Notes under the pieces: model-generated | What the model was told of the DNA's origin: nothing | The model's input: only the letters and a program-made list of their open reading frames with translations | Databases searched by the model: none | NCBI RefSeq assembly: GCF_001293465.1 | Contig: NZ_JSYZ01000022.1 | Location: 1-46,090 of the forward strand | DNA: 46,090 nt | From: Pseudomonas asplenii | GTDB taxonomy: Bacteria; Pseudomonadota; Gammaproteobacteria; Pseudomonadales; Pseudomonadaceae | Reading direction: 5' to 3' | Program-made: the position numbers and the translations under genes | In this document: piece after piece, positions 41,663 to 46,090 of the stretch | How the letters are laid out: each line of letters starts with the position of its first letter | Position numbering within the stretch: position 1 is the stretch's first letter

Positions 41663-42096
41663 TGTTCGGTTTCCTCGGCGTTGACGGTAAAGACGATGTC
41701 GGCATCGCCGTGGTCGAAGACACTGGGCAGCACTTCGGCGGAATGCAGGGGCAACGGCAGGCTCAGGGAGGCCACCAGGATGCCGGCGGCGATCCCGGCC
41801 ACGCCGACGCCGACGACGCCGGCCGGAGACAGCCAGCCGGCATAGCGCTGCCAGAAGGAGGGCGCGCGGTTCTGGCCGGCCGAGAGACGGATCCGGCGGA
41901 TCAGGGCCGGGTCCGGTGCCGGCAGTTGGTGGCTGTCCAGCAGGTTGTCGAGCAGGCGCGCCTGATCGAGGGCGGCGAGGGCGCTGCTGTCGCGCTGTTC
42001 GAGCAATACCTCGGCGCCGGCCCGCTCGGTAGCCGGCCAGCGCCGCAGGTCTGCGCCGTAGGCCTCGGCCAGTTGGGCGAATCGTTCGGGCGTCAT
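41659..42096 (-). CDS. Single-pass membrane protein, probable anti-sigma factor
   Basis: Predicted 145-residue protein. Residues 1-75 are a soluble N-terminal region (FAQLAEAYGADLRRWPATERAGAEVLL) and a membrane segment lies about 90-112. Overlaps of four bases with both the ECF sigma gene (42093-42096) and the Spy-like gene place it as the anti-sigma partner of the sigma factor. No classical ZAS zinc motif is visible, so the binding mode is not established. Confidence 0.75.
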   Translation of the reverse strand: MTPERFAQLAEAYGADLRRWPATERAGAEVLLEQRDSSALAALDQARLLDNLLDSHQLPAPDPALIRRIRLSAGQNRAPSFWQRYAGWLSPAGVVGVGVAGIAAGILVASLSLPLPLHSAEVLPSVFDHGDADIVFTVNAEETEQ

Positions 42097-42674
42097 CGTC
42101 TTTCCCTCCCCAGTCCGGCATCGCCGAGCGTCTCGGCAAGGTGGCCGCGCAGGTTGCGCCGGGCCCGCGACAGCAGGCTCTCCAGTGCCTCGACGCTGAT
42201 GTTCATCAGGGCCGCGGCTTCGATGTTCGACAGCTCCTGGTAATACTGCAGCACAATGGCTTCGCGCTGCCGTTCGGGCAACGCCGCCAACGCCGCGGCC
42301 ATCTGTTCGCTGCGGGCGGCCGCTTCCAGTTGTTCGTCGGGCGCCGGCGTGCTGTCGGGCACCTCGATCGGCTCCTCGTCGTCGGCCAGCGGGCGTTCCC
42401 GGCGCCGGCGCAGGCGGTCGTGACAGAGGTTCAGCGCGACCCGGTGCAGCCAGGTGTCGAAGCGCGCCTCGCCGCTGCGCCAGTTCGCCGCCTGCCTCCA
42501 GATGCGCAGGAAGCTCTCCTGGGCCACATCCCGCGCCTCTTCGGCATCGCCGAGGATCCGCGCGGCGAGCGCCAGCAGACGGGGCAGCTTGCGCGACACC
42601 ATCTCGTTGACGGCCGCCGGTTCGTTGTTGCCGATGCGGGCCAGCAATTCAACGTCCGGATCAGTTTCTTTCAA
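42093..42674 (-). CDS. ECF-type RNA polymerase sigma factor
   Basis: Predicted 193-residue sigma-70 family protein. Region 2 (AARILGDAEEARDVAQESFL, RIWRQAANW) recognises the -10 and melts it; region 4 (LPERQREAIVLQYYQELSNI, ALESLLSRARRNLRGHL) recognises the -35. It starts a minus-strand operon with the anti-sigma-like membrane protein and the Spy-like protein. Together with two YXWGXW proteins this suggests an envelope-stress or metal-stress regulon. Confidence 0.92.
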   Translation of the reverse strand: MKETDPDVELLARIGNNEPAAVNEMVSRKLPRLLALAARILGDAEEARDVAQESFLRIWRQAANWRSGEARFDTWLHRVALNLCHDRLRRRRERPLADDEEPIEVPDSTPAPDEQLEAAARSEQMAAALAALPERQREAIVLQYYQELSNIEAAALMNISVEALESLLSRARRNLRGHLAETLGDAGLGRERR

Positions 42675-42755
42675 TATGGCAAATCCCGGTCCGGTGGCTC
42701 AGCTTCGGATTGAGCGGATGGCCCGGCTGCGGGGCGCGCAGCCGGGGGCCTGCAT

Positions 42756-43076
42756 TCAGCGGATCCAGTGGCCTTCGACCCACACCCAGTTCGGCCCGCG
42801 CGGCGCCCAGTGGCCCGGTTCCCAGCGGGCGTTGTAGCGCACGCGCTGCCAGTGGCCCGGCTCCCAGACGTAGCCGCGGCCTTCCCAGCGCCAGTGCCCG
42901 CGATCCCAGGCGTAGCCGGGGCGTTCGACAGGAATGGCTTCCACGCGCATGGGCGGCGGTGCCTCGCGAATGATGATCTCGGGCTGGGCGAAGGTCGGGG
43001 TGCTGGTCAGGGCCGCGAATGCCAGGGGAATGAGCAGGGCAAGGCGAAATGTGGCCAGAGGTCGTGCAGGTCTCAT
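42756..43076 (-). CDS. Exported YXWGXW-repeat protein (BcpO-related)
   Basis: Predicted 106-residue exported protein with a signal peptide (MRPARPLATFRLALLIPLAF then AALTSTPTFA). The mature part has tandem aromatic blocks: YAWDRGHWRWEGRGYVWEPG, HWQRVRYNARWEPGHW and NWVWVEGHW. ATG 43076 follows GAAGGAG. It is upstream of the ECF sigma gene with an 81-base gap and pairs with the other YXWGXW gene of the cluster. Confidence 0.85.
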   Translation of the reverse strand: MRPARPLATFRLALLIPLAFAALTSTPTFAQPEIIIREAPPPMRVEAIPVERPGYAWDRGHWRWEGRGYVWEPGHWQRVRYNARWEPGHWAPRGPNWVWVEGHWIR

Positions 43077-43358
43077 GACAACTCCTTCATGCGGCGGACG
43101 AAAGTGAACGCTGCTGATGGGTTGAACGCAGGACGCCGAAAAAATCCGTCGCGGCAAAACCGAAAATTTTTCGCGGGCTTTTCCGCCGTGTCGGGAAGAA
43201 GTATTACCCAGGGTGGCCACGGCGTTGATGAAATCGTACGAGGGGTGCGACGGATTTCTCCAGGTGCCCGCGTTCAACCGGTAACCGTTGACCATCGACA
43301 GGCGCTGTGGCGTCGTCCGTGCAGCGGCTCTATCCACCGCACCCTGAGGAATACCACC

Positions 43359-43502
43359 CTGTCTCGTCGTCTCTCGCTGCTCGTTGCCGCGGTCCTGCTG
43401 CTGAGCCTCAGCGGCTGTGTGATTCTGCCGGGGCACCGGGACCATTGCTGCTGGCGCTACTACGGCGCTGTCGCCCATTCGACGCAGGAGGCGGCGGTCT
43501 GA
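43359..43502 (+). CDS. Candidate small lipoprotein with CTG start
   Basis: From CTG 43359 the frame gives a 47-residue protein: a basic start (SRRLSL), a hydrophobic stretch (LLVAAVLLLSLSG) and lipobox LSG-C20, then a short mature part with two cysteines (HRDHCCWRYYG). A GAGGA site at 43346-43350 is 8 bases upstream. No ATG, GTG or TTG precedes the signal peptide in this frame after the last stop-free segment, so initiation would be at CTG or is otherwise unexplained. Divergent from the YXWGXW gene. Confidence 0.5.
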   Translation: MSRRLSLLVAAVLLLSLSGCVILPGHRDHCCWRYYGAVAHSTQEAAV

Positions 43503-43709
43503 CCGGACGTCCCGGCCCCAGGGTGCGGAGCGCCTGGGGTCGGCTTTGACATAAATAGAATTAGTTTACTGCTTGCCTTTTTGCTTTTGTTTTAACTGGA
43601 AATTCGGCGGGAACCGGCCCATCATTCGCCGCACTGTGTCTGCGCTTCAAGGCGCTGCTGCGCGCCTGTGCGAAGACCGTGAACCCCTCGCCCTTTTCAG
43701 GAACTCATC

Positions 43710-44582
43710 TTGTCTAACGTCTGCTCCGCCGGCCTCGATATCGGCTTCGCTTCCCTGAACTACCTACAGATCGGCATTCTCGGCATCATCCAGGGCATCA
43801 CCGAACTGCTGCCGATTTCCTCCACTGCCCACATGCGTGTCGTTCCGGCGGTGCTCGGCTGGCAGGACCCGGGCTCGGCGTTCTCGGCGGCCATGCAACT
43901 GGCGGCGCTGGCGGCGGTGGTCAGCTATTTCTGGCGCGATGTGCGCGACGTGGTCGGCGGCAGTGTCACGGCGGTTCGCCAGGGCGACTTCGACAGCCAG
44001 TGGTTCAAGCTGGCGGTGGCGATCATCCTGGCGACCCTTCCGATCGGTATCGCCGGCCTGGCCCTGTCTTCCACGCTCAACGCCTGCGATTCGCCCCTGC
44101 GTGGTCTGACCGTGATCGGCGTGTCCTGCCTGGTGATGGCGCTGCTGCTGGCGGTGTCGGAGTTCACCTGTCGGCACCAGCGGGTGGTCGGTGAAATGCG
44201 CCTCCGTGATGCGCTGATCGTCGGCATCGCCCAGATCGGCGCGCTGATCCCGGGCGTTTCGCGCTCCGGCTCGACCCTGACGGCGGCGCTGTTTCTCAAC
44301 TTCAAGCGCGAAGAGGCGGCGCGCTTCTCGTTCCTGCTCGGCTTGCCGGCAATCGCCCTGGCCGGCTTGAAGGAGCTGTGGGTGCTGCACCATGCGCAGA
44401 TTCCGACTGAGGCCTGGGGCCACCTGCTGTTCGGCATCGTGGTCGCCAGCGTCTCGGCCTTCGTGGCGATCTGGGGCCTGATGCGTTTCCTCGAGCGTTT
44501 CTCCACCTGGCCGTTCGTGATCTACCGTGCGGCCCTCGGGATCTTCCTGATCGTCGCCGTCCAGCAGGGTTTCCTCTCCTGA
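43710..44582 (+). CDS. uppP: Undecaprenyl-diphosphate phosphatase
   Basis: Predicted 290-residue membrane enzyme that recycles the lipid carrier for peptidoglycan and other glycans. The QGITELLPIS motif (E-rich active site, about residue 28-37) and PGVSRSGSTL (about 180) are both clear. The start is TTG 43710 with AGGAAC upstream; the first ATG in frame (Met42, in STAHM) falls after the first catalytic motif, so TTG is needed. About 8 membrane segments. Overexpression of the family gives bacitracin resistance. Stands alone. Confidence 0.93.
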   Translation: MSNVCSAGLDIGFASLNYLQIGILGIIQGITELLPISSTAHMRVVPAVLGWQDPGSAFSAAMQLAALAAVVSYFWRDVRDVVGGSVTAVRQGDFDSQWFKLAVAIILATLPIGIAGLALSSTLNACDSPLRGLTVIGVSCLVMALLLAVSEFTCRHQRVVGEMRLRDALIVGIAQIGALIPGVSRSGSTLTAALFLNFKREEAARFSFLLGLPAIALAGLKELWVLHHAQIPTEAWGHLLFGIVVASVSAFVAIWGLMRFLERFSTWPFVIYRAALGIFLIVAVQQGFLS

Positions 44583-44590
44583 TTCAATGC

Positions 44591-44618
44591 CCCGGCGCCG
44601 CCCTGACGGGACGCCGGG
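44591..44618 (+). terminator. Hairpin downstream of uppP
   Basis: CCCGGCG (44591-44597) and CGCCGGG (44612-44618) form a 7-bp stem eight bases after the uppP stop codon, followed by TCATTTGT. A short or weak T-run makes it a likely but unproven terminator. Confidence 0.45.
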
Positions 44619-44738
44619 TCATTTGTCCGTTCCCAGCGCATAGCGCCGGCAATGCTCCAGATACCCCTGTTCGTGACTGCCCACCCGTTGCACCACGCGG
44701 GTCCATGACCAGGACAGGGCGTCGCGGGGTGCTTTCAA
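44619..44738 (-). CDS. Candidate 39-residue small protein or gene remnant
   Basis: From TTG 44738 to TGA 44619 the frame encodes 39 residues; the part RDALSWSWTRVVQRVGSHEQ then GYLEHCRRYALGTDK has a protein-like mix of Trp, Tyr, His and Arg. The upstream frame has no ATG or strong ribosome site. It may be a real small protein with a rare start, or the 3' end of a lost gene. I do not recognise the family. Confidence 0.35.
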   Translation of the reverse strand: MKAPRDALSWSWTRVVQRVGSHEQGYLEHCRRYALGTDK

Positions 44739-44835
44739 GGGGGGCGCTCTCTGGCTGGGAGTTGAGCGTTTGAGCGTTGCGCTGGCGGATTGGTTTCGCC
44801 TTGGCGGTACGTTGCCGGAAGTGGCAGCACCGCTG

Positions 44836-44862
44836 AAAAAAAAGCCCGCATGCGGGCGGGCT
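44836..44862 (-). terminator. Rho-independent terminator for the LprI-like gene
   Basis: On the minus strand AGCCCGC (reading from 44862) pairs with GCGGGCT (to 44843) across a six-base loop, followed by eight T (complement of A 44836-44843). It lies about 100 bases downstream of the LprI-like stop codon. Confidence 0.8.
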
Positions 44863-44960
44863 CAATGGGAGGTTCATCAAAGGAGCGGGTTCACTATAAA
44901 CAGGCAGGCTGTCTGGCACAGTGAAAGATGTTTTACCTCAAAGCCACGTCCGGCAAGGCT

Positions 44961-45296
44961 TCAGAGCGGTTTTTCGATGCGGTCATAACGCGCTTTCAAC
45001 TGCGTCAGGCGTTTCTCGTACTGGCGCTGGAGACACGCGTTGTCGCTGCCGCAGGCGTTGCGTTCCTGCAGCCAGGCCACCTGTTCATCCTGCATCGCGC
45101 CACGGTTTCCCATGGCGAACAGGCCACGCAGCAGGCGGTAGGTGGTGGCCATCTCGACGTCGAGGTCGTTCAGTTGGCGGTCGCTGCAGATGGCGATTTC
45201 AGTGGGCTGCTTGGCCCGCCCGCAGTCGAAGCTGGCGGCCTGGGCCGTGGCGATAAACAGGGGGAGGGCGGCCAATGCCCCTAAAGATTTTTTCAT
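44961..45296 (-). CDS. LprI/DUF1311 family exported protein
   Basis: Predicted 111-residue periplasmic protein. Residues 1-20 are a signal peptide (MKKSLGALAALPLFIATAQA). The LprI N-terminal type core has FDCGRAKQPTEIAICSDRQL, YRLLRGLF and WLQERNAC with paired cysteines. Members include a mycobacterial lysozyme inhibitor; many others are unassigned. A terminator lies downstream. Confidence 0.85.
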   Translation of the reverse strand: MKKSLGALAALPLFIATAQAASFDCGRAKQPTEIAICSDRQLNDLDVEMATTYRLLRGLFAMGNRGAMQDEQVAWLQERNACGSDNACLQRQYEKRLTQLKARYDRIEKPL

Positions 45297-45361
45297 GCGG
45301 GTGCCTGCTGTTCGGGTGTGCCTCGGTGTTCATCAGACCGGGCCGGAGGTGATTGGCTCCC

Positions 45362-45955
45362 TTAGTCGCGCAGCAGGCGTGCCTGCAACCGATCGCGCAC
45401 CTGCGGCCATTCCTCGTCGATGATGCTGAAACGCACGGAGTTGCGCTTGCGCCCGTCCGGCATGATCCGCTCGTTGCGCACGATGCCTTCCTGCTGGGCG
45501 CCCAGGCGCAGGATCGCCGCGCGCGAGCGGGCGTTGATTTCGTCGGTGGTGAACTGCACCCGCACGCACGCCAGGTCCTCGAAGGCATGGCGCAGCATCA
45601 GGTACTTGGCCTCGGTGTTGACGAAGCTCTTCTGCCAGCGCGTCGAGATCCAGGTGCTGCCGATTTCCAGCTTGCGGTAGTGGCGGTCGATCTTCCAGAA
45701 CCGGGTGGAGCCGATGACTTCACCGGTGTCCTTGAGCACGATGGCGAAGGGCATCACCGTGCCGGCTTCGCGGCCGGCGAGGGCCGTGCCGATGTACGCC
45801 GCGACGGTGGCCTGCGACGGCACCACGGTGAAGGGCAGGTTCCACAACTCGCCGTCTTACGCGGCCCGTACCAGGGCGTCGGCGTCATCGGCTTGCAACG
45901 GGCGCAGCAGCAGGCGCTGGCCTTCCAGGCTACGGGTCAGCAGGAGGTTTTTCAC
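45362..45955 (-). pseudogene. GNAT N-acetyltransferase, broken by an in-frame TAA
   Basis: A GNAT frame starts at GTG 45955 (KNLLLTRSLEGQRLLLRPLQ then ADDADALVRAA), meets TAA at 45859-45857 as codon 33, and continues without shift as DGELWNLPFTVVPSQATVAA to the stop at 45362. The later part holds the acetyl-CoA fold (VIGSTRFWKIDRHYRKLEIG, INARSRAAILRLGAQQEG). A TTG at 45847 could give a shortened protein but has no ribosome site and lacks the first strand. It may be a recent nonsense mutation, recoding, or a sequencing error. Family members often acetylate ribosomal protein N-termini or small amines. Confidence 0.75.
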
Positions 45956-46049
45956 GGCGAGGGCTCAGGCGGTGGTTCCCTGCGCATTACAGTCAGCCCG
46001 CCACGCCTTGGCAAGGGCCATTTGCAGGGAAAACACCCGTACCAATCGC

Positions 46050-46090
46050 CCGGCCCTAGGCTATGTACGAAATCGCTTGAAACTTGGTTA
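46050..46090 (-). repeat. 41-nt element, copy 2 (inverted relative to copy 1)
   Basis: The reverse complement matches positions 14-54 at 38 of 41 bases. It runs to the very end of the window, so its full length is not known. On the minus strand it reads toward the GNAT gene, 94 bases away. Confidence 0.6.

Larger units (their letters stand above)
44583..44960. other. Region between uppP and the LprI-like gene
   Basis: Contains a hairpin after uppP (CCCGGCG 44591-44597/CGCCGGG 44612-44618), a small minus-strand ORF (44619-44738) and a rho-independent terminator (44836-44862). No other gene is convincing. Confidence 0.6.

Noticed and set aside
43573..43758. 61-residue plus-strand frame upstream of uppP
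   Set aside because: It overlaps the uppP start in another frame, has no good ribosome site and no domain.
44584..44919. 111-residue minus-strand frame between uppP and the LprI-like gene
   Set aside because: It crosses a rho-independent terminator and has proline-rich, family-less composition; the 39-residue frame in the same region is the better candidate.
1..46090. Window as a circular or terminally redundant replicon because the ends match
   Set aside because: The shared element is inverted, not direct, has 3 mismatches, and there are no replication or phage genes; a dispersed element is the simpler explanation.

Overview
The window looks like Pseudomonas chromosome, probably the P. fluorescens/protegens/chlororaphis complex. 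The evidence is high GC coding sequence, dense short operons with LysR, AraC and Lrp regulators, REP-type repeats of the kind scattered through these genomes, and the gene families present. No rRNA, tRNA, CRISPR array, insertion-sequence transposase or phage gene was seen.

Layout. 1-3.5 kb: an Lrp/AsnC regulator, a class V PLP enzyme of cysteine-desulfurase type, and a short DUF6543 (dermonecrotic-toxin-like) protein. 3.9-10 kb: an AraC regulator followed by a molybdenum hydroxylase operon (2Fe-2S subunit, Tat-exported molybdopterin subunit, triheme cytochrome c, XdhC-like factor). 10.2-15.3 kb: an SDR, MFS and split-transketolase operon opposite a LysR gene, with a strong dyad between them. 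15.4-18.7 kb: a GlxA-type regulator, a quinone-reductase-like MDR enzyme and an AraJ-like exporter. 19.1-23.4 kb: an island of visibly lower GC holding a DUF3077 gene with a translationally coupled small ORF, repeat-rich spacer, and a compact four-gene His-Xaa-Ser (HXS) cassette, hxsA-hxsD-hxsB-hxsC. 23.5-27.6 kb: LysR/MFS/nitronate monooxygenase and another LysR. 27.7-32.1 kb: an oxidoreductase-hydrolase fusion, an enolase-superfamily dehydratase and its transporter. 32.1-35.6 kb: a structured repeat region, an outer-membrane porin, an exported VOC-like protein and an ABM monooxygenase. 35.7-38.9 kb: an Lrp regulator with an M20 amidohydrolase and diaminopropionate ammonia-lyase. 39-46 kb: a membrane glycosyltransferase, an ECF-sigma envelope operon with YXWGXW proteins and a Spy-like protein, uppP, an LprI-like protein, and a GNAT gene broken by an in-frame stop.

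The most notable system is the HXS cassette at 20047-23291. It encodes a small, probably exported peptide ending in six His-Xaa-Ser triplets, a small partner protein, and two radical SAM enzymes with extra C-terminal cysteines. All four genes overlap or abut, so they should be co-expressed. The family is named from comparative genomics; as far as I know the chemistry and the biological role of the product are not established. The repeat codons keep a CAY-AGY-TCN pattern while third positions vary, which suggests an old duplicated unit kept by selection on the peptide.

Other points worth following are a nearly identical 41-nt element in opposite orientation at the two ends of the window, a candidate lipoprotein with no start codon other than CTG, a split-transketolase operon of unknown substrate, and an oxidoreductase-hydrolase fusion whose tail runs through the next gene's promoter region.
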